Source of the DNA: Chrysophaeum taylorii
Lineage: Eukaryota; Sar; Pelagophyceae; Pelagomonadales; Pelagomonadaceae
DNA: 64,000 nucleotides
NCBI GenBank assembly: GCA_029834535.1
Contig: JAQMWT010000005.1
Location: 593,459 to 657,458 of the forward strand
Reading direction: 5' to 3'
Position 1 is the stretch's first letter; every line of letters begins with the position of its first letter. Positions 1-10,401 of this stretch are shown here, piece by piece. A model generated the notes under the pieces. It was not told the origin of the DNA. It did no database searches and was given only the letters and a program-made list of their open reading frames with translations. A program made the position numbers and the translations under genes.

Positions 1-1491
1 CGTCCGTCAAGCCCGACGACGACGACGACGACGACGACGACAAAACCGCCTCGAAAGAAGAGGACGAAACCGAGAATGATGATGCCGCGGCGCCGACGAC
101 CAGCGAGGACCTGATGGCGCTCGTGTCCCGGCGAAAGCTCGAGGTCGAAGCGAGTCGCCCCAAGACGTGGTTTGGACGCGTCTACGCGGCGCGGGTTCTC
201 TCGCCCGCCGGCGCGGCGCTCGTTTTCGTCGGCACGACCGTGCTGATCATTTTCGGGGCGATCGGGTGCGCGAACTTCGACATGCACTTCGAGTACGAGT
301 GGCTCTACGGGCGGGGCCTCGAGAACAATTACGTCCCAAAGGCGACCGACTTCCAGAAGAAGTGGTTCAAAAATTTTGGCGCCGGCGAAGACAGTAGCAC
401 GAATTTTGGAATTTACACCAAGCGGGGCGACTACTTTGTCCACGGCGATGAAATGCGAGCCCTCATCGACAACACCGAAGCGCTCTCCTTCGTCGTGAAA
501 GGGAGCCTCGCGTCCAACTGGTACGACGCGCACCAAGCGTGGGCCGTCAACGTGACGACGAGCCGAGAGTACGTCGCGTCCGTCAAGGCCTTTCTCGAGA
601 CCGACCAAGGCCGTGCTTACGCGGGAAAGATTGTCTTTGCGGACGACGACGACGGAACCATCGCCGCGACCGAGATCGACTCGCGGTGGAAAGACCTCGG
701 AACGTCAAAAGCGATCACGAGCATGCGAGACATGCGTCGCGCCGTCAAGCGCGCCGCCCCCTCGTTCGATACGATCGCCTTCTCGCCTACTTTTGTCTGG
801 CTCGAAGGCCTCCGAATCATCACGCGCGAAACCGTCCGAAGCTTGGCGATCGCTTGCGCCGTCGTCGTCGCCGTCCTCGTCGCCTTGCTCGGCGACGTCG
901 CCGTCGCTGCCCTCGTGAGTGCCTACGTCTGTACCATCTGTCTCTGCACTATTTCCAGCATATACTGGTACGGAGACCACATTAACTTCCTGAGCGCGTT
1001 CTTCATCATCATCGCCGCCGGCCTCGCGACCGACGCGCCCGCTCACGTCGCTCACGCGTACATCCACGCGCCCCCATCCCTCGTTACGGGAAAGGAGCGC
1101 GCCGCCTACGCCCTCGACGAGCTCGGCCTCTCGGTCTTTCGAGGCGTTACCTCGACCTTGGTCGGCATCGTCGTCATGGCGGGCACAAAGACCTACGTTT
1201 TCCAGACCTTTTTCTGGTGCGCGCGTCTCAAAGGATTTGTCGGTTTGTCACTTTTTCGTCCTCCTCCTCAGGTACTTGACGACGATTATGGTCTTGGGTC
1301 TCTGGTTCGGCCTCGCCGTCGCGCCGGTCTCTCTGGCTGTGCTCGGTCCACTCCTTGTCTCGCCCCCCGCCGCACCCCCCTCGGCGGCCGCCGCCGCCCC
1401 GGTCGCTCCAGACGTCTTTGAGACCGAGATGCGATCTGCCTCCGACGACGACGGCGCCGCCGCTCTGGCGGGCCGAGCCGACAACATCTAA
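1..1491 (+). CDS. Patched/Dispatched-like RND-family membrane protein, 5' partial
   Basis: The reading frame is already open at the left edge (frame of base 3), so the gene starts outside the window; the ATG at 114 is probably internal. An Asp-rich acidic stretch is followed by a membrane segment near 195-270, an extracytoplasmic region, and a cluster of membrane helices from about 830 to 1216. I infer a GT-AG intron at 1217-1271 (55 nt): TTFFW-type sequence before it joins in frame to YLTTIMVLGLWFG after it, which restores the last two helices typical of Patched and sterol-sensing RND proteins. The stop is at 1489-1491. Family members move lipids or sterols across membranes using proton or sodium gradients; the substrate here is unknown. 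Only the C-terminal RND half is visible. The family call is fairly firm, the subfamily is not. Confidence 0.8.
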
Positions 1492-2144
1492 TCTAATCAA
1501 GGACGAGCCCACTCGTTCTGATGATGATGATGATGATGATGACTGCAGACGTCCTCCCTCACGAGTACACGCACAACCAACCAAGTAATTTGAAGGACGG
1601 CGAGGAGGAGGAGGAGGAGGAGGAGGAGGATGTCGCTCCTCTTCTCGACGAACGAACCAACACTTAATAATAATGTTAATGTTGTTGTTGTTTTGTCCTG
1701 GCGTGGGCTTTTCTTTTTTCGTGCAGTGCACTCGCAGCATCGCACCCTGGCTGTCCAAATCACATTCCTTCCACCACAGTTTTGGCTGCCATTTTTTTGA
1801 GTGGTCTTTCACTTCGTTTATAAACACGGCTGCTTCGCGCGCGAACCAACGCCTTAGAATATCCATATGTTTATTTATTAATACCCCCCCCCGACGGCGC
1901 GCACGAGACCTGTTGCATAGCCGCCCCTGTGTACAAAACTGCTGCTATACAGTATTAATGGTGCTCGCCTATCGCGCGTGGCGCTCGCTCACTAAAAGAA
2001 CACCAAATTGGAAAATGTTCAAAGGCGGGCCATCCTTCGATACGCAGGCACGCCGCGACAGACAGACAGACAGACAGGCAGGCAGACACCGCGCTGTCTG
2101 TCCGTCCCCCCCCCAGGTTGAGACGTTGAGGTGGAAGCGAATGG
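1492..2144. other. Intergenic with simple repeats
   Basis: No convincing gene was seen. It holds an ATG-triplet run near 1519-1544, a GAG-triplet run near 1604-1631 and a GACA tetranucleotide run near 2058-2090. This is the shared 3' side of the Patched-like gene (+) and the fucosyltransferase-like gene (-), so it should contain both polyadenylation regions. Confidence 0.5.
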
Positions 2145-3756
2145 TCAACGCCCAAGCGAGTGCCGGCCGCCCGCCGGTCGGTGGCTTTTTGGTGGGGTGT
2201 CTTTTTCTTGCCGTCGATCTCGTTCTCGTCGCATGAAACGCTTCATGCGGCGACTCTTCCGGCCCAACTGGCGACTCGTAACGTTGTCTCGGTAGCCGTG
2301 CGCGTAGCGGCTGAGGGCGACCTACGACGACGCAGCCAGCGTGTGAAAAGAAAGGAGGGACGCTCACCGCGTGCTCGAAGAGTTCGTCGTCCCAGCCGGC
2401 GTGCTGCTTGACGCGGAGACGTTCGACGTAGTCGACGAGAACCCCGCATTTTGCGCCGTAGACGTGGTCGTTGCTCGGGTAGGTCGCAGCGCCGCGCCAT
2501 CGACAGGGTCTGAGGGCGGTGGCGCGGTCGCAGTCGGCAGCGTGCGATCGAGGGACGTAAACGAGGGGTCGGTCAAACCAGGCGGCGGCGAGGGTCGAGT
2601 AGGTCGATCCCCAGGAGCCGAGGATGACGTCTGCCGAGGCGAGCGTGAGTTGTTCGGCGAGGGAGGCGATGTTGCCCTCCTTGGACCAGAGGCGCAAGCG
2701 ATCGACCCTCTTGTTGCCGCGGGGCATGTACTCGTCGGCGAGGTAACGCGGCAGAAGCATCTTGGGCCTGCGCGCGTAGTTATCGGCGAATGCCTCGTAG
2801 ACGTGGCGGTCGTCCGAGGCGACGAAGATGTGGTGGAGGGTGTTGAGCTTGAGGGTCTCGTCGACGGCCGAAAACCACTCGGCGAGGCTCGCGCGCGGCC
2901 AGCGCGGATCGAAGTCGCCGTGCCTGACGTGAATGCCGAGCGTTTTCCGCGGGAGCCACCGCACCCGGTTCAAGACGTGCTGGGAGGGTGGGAGGAGCGC
3001 GAAGACGCAGGTTCCGTTGAGCGGGGTGATGGGGGACCAGAGGCTGAGGCCCATCTTGAGGGCGCGGCGGGGCGAACTACTCGCGGCCCGAGAACACGAC
3101 CGGAGACCCTCGAAGCCGCGGAAGAAGGCCGAACAGCCCTCGCGCGCGACGTCGGGGAGGTTGGGCCTTCGTTTCCCGCCCGCGACCGACTGGATGAGGT
3201 CCGTCTCGTTGCACGCGGGTAATGATCCGCGGACGTATTCGTCGAGGGCCAACCCGGGCCTCTTTCCCGCGAACCCGCCGCCGTTCGAGTACGCGCGGAG
3301 AACCAAACCCGCTGCGTCTGGAGAGTAGGGCGCCGGCGACTCGAGTCTCTCGTGCCAGCCCGCGAGCAGTTGGCGGTAGTACGCGTCGCATCGATTCGGA
3401 GTGAAGCTCGCCGCTCGCCTGGGGCTCGGGTCGTCGTCCAAAAACAGAAATTTCTCACCGCGACGGCCGGTGCGCGATCTGCATGCCCCCCGCGAACCGC
3501 CTCACCTGGTAGTGGTTTTGACGTAATCTTATTTATGCGGGCGAACGCACGTCGAGAAGCGAACTGATGGGCGCGTTGATGAACTTCGAGTCGTCGAGCC
3601 GCCAGTCGACCAGGACCTGCGCGCTTTAGAGTCTCGCGCTCGGTCGTTAGAAGAAGAACAAGGCGCCGCCGTGCGGACGCGAGAGTCCAGCTCCAAGCCT
3701 GCGCGAGACCAGTAGTCAATGAATGCCGTCAGCGAGGGAAGCGCACCTAACAACAT
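2145..3756 (-). CDS. Fucosyltransferase-like glycosyltransferase, five exons
   Basis: Inferred exons on the minus strand: 3756-3679, 3616-3551, 3505-3459, 3418-2368 and 2321-2145. Introns are 62, 45, 40 and 46 nt, all GT-AG, and every join keeps frame, giving about 472 residues. The small exons contribute VLVDWRLDDSKF, which resembles the VDW strand that opens the donor-binding fold of NodZ/FUT8-type enzymes. The large exon carries LGIHVRHGDF, IFVASDD and SADVILGSWGSTYS, matching the conserved blocks of GT23/GT37/O-fucosyltransferase-like families that use GDP-fucose. The likely role is fucosylation of a glycan or protein in the Golgi. The 5' end is uncertain: the glycine-rich loop normally ahead of VDW is incomplete, so another exon may lie between 3757 and 3900. 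The alternative is a related GT-B transferase with another sugar donor. Confidence 0.65.
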
Positions 3757-3899
3757 CACCGAGACGATCGCGAGGATACCTGAGGATACGACACGTCACC
3801 GCTGCGACACAATAATACAAACGCGCGGTTCGAGAGTCCGTGAAGCGGATGCACCTCGAGCTGGCCGAACTCGGACAACATGACGCGCTCCTAGTAGTT

Positions 3900-3930
<31 letters not shown>

Positions 3931-4210
3931 GTGTGGTGTACTTTATTTGTATAGAATGAATATAAAGAAGGCCCCACCATCATAAAATCCTCTCAAAATA
4001 AACGGAAACTTCTGCTATCCGGTAGATCCAGGATTACTGAAATACTAGCTAGCAGCAGAGAGGCGACGACGACTCGCGAAAAATACGAAACAATCATCAA
4101 AACATGTCGCTGCAGCAGAGGGCGGAGGGACGGATGATTACCGAGTAGAGAGAAGAAGAAGAAGAAGAAGAATAGTGTCGTCGCAGTAAGAAGACCTGAG
4201 CGTGTGGAGG
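3757..4210. other. Intergenic between divergent genes; GCC and GAA repeats
   Basis: This separates the fucosyltransferase-like gene (-) from the dynamin gene (+) and so should hold both promoters. It contains a GCC-triplet run at about 3901-3931 and a GAA-triplet run at about 4147-4171. A missing first exon of the minus-strand gene could lie at 3757-3900. Confidence 0.4.
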
Positions 4211-6532
4211 ATGGTTTCCGAGTCTTCGTTGGACAAGTCGTACACCAAGAACGTCCGGCCATGGCTGGAACTGGCCGAGGACCTACGAGCGCTGTCGTTG
4301 GACCACACGTTGGCCGTGCCCCAGATCTGCGTGATGGGTGATCAATCATCGGGCAAGTCGAGCGTCCTCGAGGCGCTGTCGGGCGTGCCATTTCCGCGCG
4401 GGTCGGGACTGGTGACGCGGTGTCCGTGCCGAATGGTCATGCGACGAGCAGCCCCCGACGCCCCGTGGGCGGCGGTAGCATCTACGACGACATCCGGCAG
4501 TTCCTCGATCACCGCCGAGAGTCCCGAGGAGCTGACGTCGATCATCTCGAGGCTCACCGAATCGCTGACGCGAAACACGCACGGCTTCTCGACGGAGTCG
4601 ATCATCGTAAGACTGACCTCTCCATTGTCGCCCGACCTCACCGTCGTCGACTTGCCGGGCATCGTTCGGACGGCGACCGTTGGCCAGAACGTCGCCGTGA
4701 TCGAAGAAGTAAACTCGTTGATCGACGACTACCTCAAACAAGAACGAACCATCATCCTAGCGGTCATCCCCGCCAACCAGGACATCGCGACGGTCGACAT
4801 TTTGGAAAGGGCGCAACACGTCGACCCCGACGGCGAGCGTACGCTCGGAGTCCTGACCAAACCTGACCTCATCGGCCCCGGCAACGAGGAGGAGGTCGTG
4901 GCCGTGCTGTCGAACGTCCGCAAGCCGCTCAAGCTCGGTTACGTCATGGTCAAGAACAGATCGCAGGCGCAAATTAAGCAGGGAACGTCGCACGAGGCGG
5001 CTCGCGCCGAGGAATTGCGATTCTTCGACTCGCATCCCGTATTCTCCCGTCTCGACAAACGTCTCCTCGGAATTTCAAACTTGACGACCTCGCTCACCAA
5101 GCTGTTGGTCCGGCGCATTCAAGAAGAACTCGCTCCGATGAAGCGTCAGGTGGAAATGCTCCTCTCCAAGGTGCGGACAGACGTCCGAGCCGTGTCGTCC
5201 TACGGCACCGCCTCGACGCCGAGCGAAAGGCAAAAACTCCTCGTCACGCTCACGCAAGAGTTCGTGCGTCACTTGAATGATTGCGTCCGGGGCGAGTATC
5301 GCGATCGTCTCATCGTTTGCAACCCGAACCTCCGCCTCTACACGCGAGCCATCGTCGTCTTCCAGGAACTTCAGTCGCGCATCATCGCGTCGGCGCCAAA
5401 CTTCCGCGCCCCCAACTTCATCGACGACCTCGCGCGCCAGATGGAAGCTCTCAGAGGCCGCGAACTCCCGGGCTTTATGAGCGCTCAGAGTTTCTATATG
5501 TTCGTCCAGGAGTACATCGACGCCTGGCTTCCGCCGGCGCGCATGGCGGCTGCGCAAATGCGATCTCTCGCGAGCGAGGTTGTCAAGGAACTCTTCGAGA
5601 ATATCGCCGTCTCGTACCCCTCCCTCCGCGAGGCCTTTCAAATCGTCACGGCGACCATTCTCGAAACCACCGAGGACGAATCCATCCAGCTCCTCGAAGG
5701 CCTCATCTCGCGAGAAAAGGACCCCTTCACCATCAACGAGTTTTTGCAGGCGCACATCAACAAGCTTCGCTACGACCGCTTCGAGGCCGCCGTCGAGTCC
5801 GCCTTCAACGTCGTCGCGACCAACGGCACCGGCACGGCCTCCAACAATTCCTCGTGGTCGGCCGCGAAAGAGCACGTCGCCTCCTCGCTCCGGACGTGGT
5901 ATCGCGACGCTCACGGCGTTAGCTCCTCGGCCAATGCCGAGGATATGTCGGCCATCCTCGAGGCCTATTGGACGCTCGCCTCCAAGCGCTTCGTCGACAA
6001 CGCGTGCATGTGCCTCGATGACCGTATTCTAGGCACCCTCTGCAGCAAGCTCCAAGAAAAATGCTACCAGTTTGTCCACGACGACGACCGACTCGAGAAT
6101 TTTTTTACCGAAGATGCAACCATCGTTGCCCGCCGCCACGAGCTTGAGCAGACTCGCGACCGTCTCGTTAAGGCTAACGCTGCCATGGCCAACATTCAAG
6201 CCTCCCGTAAGCCCAAGACTACCCTGCTGAAACAATCAGCCGTCGCGCCCGCCGCCGCGCCGCACGTTATTCGCGTTTCCATTCAGGTTGGCCCGCAGGG
6301 CCTTGGACTGCAGCTGGCCGACGAACACAACGTGGTCGTCACGCGCGGTTTCAGACCGGGGAGCGTCGCCCAACAGTCCGGTGTCCAGTTAGGCGATGTC
6401 TTGCTCGAGATCAACGGCGAACGACCGAGCTCCTTCCAGGACACGATCGCACGACTTAAAGCCGTAGGCCATGGCGTGGTCGTGTTGACGCTCGAGCGTC
6501 GAGGAGAAGCGACTGCCTCCCCTTCCAATTAA
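4211..6532 (+). CDS. Mx/dynamin-like large GTPase with C-terminal PDZ domain
   Basis: Uninterrupted 773-residue protein from ATG 4211; the frame extends 9 nt upstream only through a GTG. The G domain has the P-loop GDQSSGKSS (about residues 43-51), the switch-I block GSGLVTRCP, the G3 motif DLPG and the G4 motif TKPD. A dynamin middle domain follows, then a GED-like helix ending near residue 670. After a short linker comes a PDZ domain (about residues 680-765) with GLGLQLAD as carboxylate loop, then GSVAQQSGVQLGDVLLEING. There is no PH or proline-rich domain, so it resembles Mx/DRP proteins. Dynamins assemble on membranes and constrict them using GTP. The PDZ domain would tether the GTPase to C-terminal peptide ligands (inference). 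Dynamin-PDZ is not an architecture I recognise as standard. Confidence 0.92.
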   Translation: MVSESSLDKSYTKNVRPWLELAEDLRALSLDHTLAVPQICVMGDQSSGKSSVLEALSGVPFPRGSGLVTRCPCRMVMRRAAPDAPWAAVASTTTSGSSSITAESPEELTSIISRLTESLTRNTHGFSTESIIVRLTSPLSPDLTVVDLPGIVRTATVGQNVAVIEEVNSLIDDYLKQERTIILAVIPANQDIATVDILERAQHVDPDGERTLGVLTKPDLIGPGNEEEVVAVLSNVRKPLKLGYVMVKNRSQAQIKQGTSHEAARAEELRFFDSHPVFSRLDKRLLGISNLTTSLTKLLVRRIQEELAPMKRQVEMLLSKVRTDVRAVSSYGTASTPSERQKLLVTLTQEFVRHLNDCVRGEYRDRLIVCNPNLRLYTRAIVVFQELQSRIIASAPNFRAPNFIDDLARQMEALRGRELPGFMSAQSFYMFVQEYIDAWLPPARMAAAQMRSLASEVVKELFENIAVSYPSLREAFQIVTATILETTEDESIQLLEGLISREKDPFTINEFLQAHINKLRYDRFEAAVESAFNVVATNGTGTASNNSSWSAAKEHVASSLRTWYRDAHGVSSSANAEDMSAILEAYWTLASKRFVDNACMCLDDRILGTLCSKLQEKCYQFVHDDDRLENFFTEDATIVARRHELEQTRDRLVKANAAMANIQASRKPKTTLLKQSAVAPAAAPHVIRVSIQVGPQGLGLQLADEHNVVVTRGFRPGSVAQQSGVQLGDVLLEINGERPSSFQDTIARLKAVGHGVVVLTLERRGEATASPSN

Positions 6533-7621
6533 TATTCCTCTGCTTTCATCCCCACGTTGACGCGCGCTCATATCCATTCGATGACCGGTCTCGTCAAGAA
6601 TGCCCCCTGTCATTTCCGTCGCGGCCTCGATCGAAGGCCACACGACGCACCTACCTTGTCGTAAAATAGCCCCCACTTTGTCGTTCCAGTTTCGCACATT
6701 CGCTTCGATGGCCAAATAAATCTCGCTTTCCCGAAAGATCCACCTCATCAAGAGCGTCGGCATAACACAGATTCCCATATCCTATTGACCTCGTGCCCAT
6801 GCGCGTCGCACCCTCACGACGTGCTAGCATTCGCTTCACGCGGGTCTCGGAGGGCTACAAGCGACGGCGTGCTAACGCCACGCACGTGTATTACCGCCCG
6901 TGCCTGACGCCGCGTCCGGCTGAGCTTCCCCACCGTCATGTTGAATAGCCAGAAGAAGCATCGTGAGACGCTCATCGACATACCACCGTACACGACGTCG
7001 TCGACTACGGAGGGTAGTCTAGGCTCGTGCGCTAGGAACCGCTGGGCCCATCGGCGGGAACGAGTAGTAGGCGCGAACATGATCCAGGCGCCTCCTCACT
7101 ACTTTTATGGTGGGGGTGCGAATTATAGCAAACGAGAAGCAAAGGGAGGAAGGGAGGAAATAAACCGAGGGACGCCAGAACGTGATAAAAAAAAAGTATC
7201 ATCATCCGCAGGCATGATATGGGTATCCCTCAAGGAGAAGCATGCAGTGTGCGATACAAACTGAGCATTTCGCAATACGCGGCGGTTGACCTTGCGGGAT
7301 GGGCGGGATGGTTCTACCGTGGGCGCGGACATCCATGTTGCTCGAGAACGAGGAAGTGCACCGGAAGATAAATCGAATGACGGGAATTACTACTCCGTAG
7401 TCAACACCTTAATCCCAGATTAGTGCGCCGTCGGACTACAGTCACTACTATATCCTAGTTCTAGAGTGGGCGACCTCTATTCGAAGATTCGGTGACGACG
7501 AAGCACGAAGCGAAGAGAAACAAAGAAGAGACATGCGCGTGTGCGCTCAGGAAAAGCCTCCGAGCGCTTCCCGACCTGTGGCCTAAACGCTGTGATAATG
7601 GCACGCGTAGAAGTCTCAGTA
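6533..7621. other. Intergenic, about 1.1 kb, no confident gene
   Basis: Composition is more balanced than in the flanking genes. The minus strand has open pieces at 6814-7080 and 6389-6778; one at about 6655-6780 ends in caag followed by gtaggt, which looks like a splice donor. No domain was recognised, and no tRNA or snRNA was seen by eye. A small multi-exon minus-strand gene is possible but unsupported. Confidence 0.3.
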
Positions 7622-10368
7622 CTACGCGTTGGCTGCACGCCTTGACTGGTCTTCACTCTCAGGTGGTAGCTGACGTTCGGAAGATTGTTGCCCGTGCGTT
7701 TCTGTCAGAAGAGTGATCTGGCTAGGTGCCTCGGCTGTTTCCGCGAACGCATGCAACGGCGCTTGGGGCGGTGCTGGTGGCACACGCTGAAGTGGAAGTG
7801 ACAAGCCGGAGTCCATTGGAGGAGGTGACTGTCGTTGGAGCGGCAGAGGAAGAGGTTTTTGTTGAGGAGGTAGCAAAATGGGTTGCGGTACAGCGGGCTT
7901 TGTCTTCACCTGTTTATCGTTCGTCGCTGGTTTCGCCTCATCATGGTGGCGGGATTGCGACTCGCGTTCTTCGGCATGTTGGTGCCTATGGGGCTGATCT
8001 TGTGGCGGTGGGGCATGCTGGTGCAGTTGTTGTTGCTGGTGCTGGTGGTGATGGTGTTGCTGCTGCTGAAGTTGCTGTTGTTGGTGTTTGTGTTGCTGCT
8101 GCTGGAGTTGCTGTTGTTGCTGTTGCTGCTGTAGGTGCTGGTGTTGCTGCTGCTGGAGTTGCTGTTGTTGGTGTTGGTGTTGGTGTTGCTGCTGCTGGAG
8201 TTGCTGTTGTTGGTGTTGCTGCTGTTGGTGTTGGTGTTGCTGCTGGTGGAGTTGCTGCTGCTGGAGTTGCTGTTGTTGGTGTTGCTGCTGTTGGTGTTGC
8301 TGCTGCTGGAGTTGGTGTTGCTGCTGTTGCTGCTGTTGAATGAACTGTTGGACCTGCTGCTGATGTTGCTGATGTTGATGCATGTGTTGTTGCTGCATTT
8401 GCGATGACCGCTGCTGTGAAAGAGGGGGACGCTGTTGTTGTTGTTGCAGAAGTCGTTGATGAAAAAGGAGCTGTTGTTGCTGGAGGTCCTGGCGCAGTGG
8501 AGGCGCAGGGGGCGGGACCTGAAGCTGCTGCGGCGACATCTGCATGTGGGACATCATGGGAGGCACGAAGGAAGGGTTCGCGTCACGCGGAGATGGAGCA
8601 CACAGATTTCCTTGAAACGGCGGCAACCCGGGGATGCGGGGGGGGGCGAGCATGTGCATTCGAGCGAGATCGGTTTCGTAGAGGCGAGGTTCTATGGACT
8701 GGCCCGCGGGTGAAGTCGCAGGCGAGAATGGGAGCATATACTGGCGATGGGCGTCGAGCAAAAATGGATGTGTTGGCGGCGAGAGTGCCGACGTCAAGGG
8801 AGAACCGATGAGCGTCGCAGGAAGAACGCTGCCGAGTTGGTGCATGCGAGACGCGAACGAGTCCGCATCGTGCGCAGAAGTGTCTATTCTCAGCCTTTTG
8901 GTTGAATGAGTGGCCGCTGGAACGTCATCTTTGAGGAGGAGAACGGGAGACCACGGCAAAGGATGTTCACACACTAGTTGGTGAGCGTTGTCATTGTCGG
9001 AACTGTCAGATAGCGAATCGACATCGACTTGCGACGCAGCGACGTTGGCGTCGGGAGGTGCAGGAACGCGCGGACGGGCTGCAGGCATACTGTCCTCGCT
9101 GCGTTGCTGCTGTTGCGCCTCGCCGGAACCAACGCCAGATAATGCAGCCGGAGCCATAACGGGTGACAATAATGACTTCGGTGGTTGTTGCTGCAGTGGT
9201 CCTTGTTGTTCAGAAGACAGTTGGAGGTCGACGCGTTGGTGTTGCTCAGTATCGGCGTCATGGTTGCCTTCAGCTACTACGACAACCCCTTGTTGTTGTT
9301 GCTGCTGTTTTTGTTGTACTTGTTTGTCCCGGCAGGACTGACATTCGTAGCTCCCGACGTCGTCATTCTCGCTTATGCCAACGCATCTCCCGTGGAACCA
9401 CTCATCACAGCGATCGCAACCAAGCATGAAGCTCCCATCAGACGGGCCTCGGCAGATACAATAGCGCCTCCCGCCATCTTCTATGATCGCGTCGCATTGC
9501 CGCCGAAGCTTTCCGAGACGGACTGGAATGCGGCGCGCTTGATCGAGGATAGCCTTGACTTTGCTCACGTCAACGCGTCGCTCTTTCTTCGCCTTGGTTC
9601 GGGGGTCTCGAGGTGTCGTTGCAGCAATGCAGATGCGGAGCTGTTTTACGAGGTCGCGCGCGCCGGTGGCGCAGGCGCTAAGGTGCTTCGTAATAGTTCG
9701 CCGGAACTCAGCCTCGCCGAAGGATTCGTCGACAGGTTGTGCGATCAACGCGTCGATCGTGGAGACGCGCGGCGACTTTTGAAGCAAGCATCCTACGCGA
9801 TAGGCGTAGGCGAGGCGACGCAAGGATGTAAGGAGACGTCGACGCGCGTGATCGTTCTGGTGGGCGCTCTTGGACAGGGCAGCCGCAGCCGACTCGAGCT
9901 TGGCAATGCCATGCGTCACGTCGCCGTGGTCACTACCCATAGAGCTCTGCGCAGAAACTCCATCGACAGATTCTTCCGTGACAGCACCGAATGCCTGTGC
10001 GGCGGAGACTAGGGCAGCCGCCGCAGGCGATCCCGGGGCGGCGTGGCCGAGGGGCGTTCCATCATCCCGTCGGATCAGTTTGAGGAGCTCTGCCGCTGCT
10101 CGCGCCTCGGCGGCGGCACACCGTCGAAGCTGGCAGCGTGGGCATCGTTCGACGTCGAGAGCTTTTTTCTGGGGTATGGCTGACGCGCCCTTGCGCTTTC
10201 TATTGGCATCGTCACGAGCTCGGACTCGCGTTTTGTGAGCACCCGTCGTCGGGTCAGAGGCGCTGTTCTCGGCGGCCGCAGCCGTCGCGACTCGCCGCCG
10301 CTTTGGCAGCGGCTGGCCAACGGACGAAGAAGATGCGTCGAGCATCGAGGTGGCGGCGACCCCATCTG

Positions 10369-10401
<33 letters not shown>

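Noticed and set aside
2371-3222. Plus-strand 283-codon frame in the fucosyltransferase gene
   Set aside because: The minus strand carries conserved glycosyltransferase blocks; the plus frame is Gly/Glu/Val-rich shadow sequence.
6533-7621. tRNA, snRNA or small multi-exon gene
   Set aside because: No cloverleaf-compatible T-arm motif or snRNA core was found by eye, and the single donor-like site is not enough to call a gene.
7883-8407. Plus-strand frames extremely rich in Leu, Val or Cys
   Set aside because: They are the antisense of the Gln/His-coding repeat in the PHD protein and show no other protein character.
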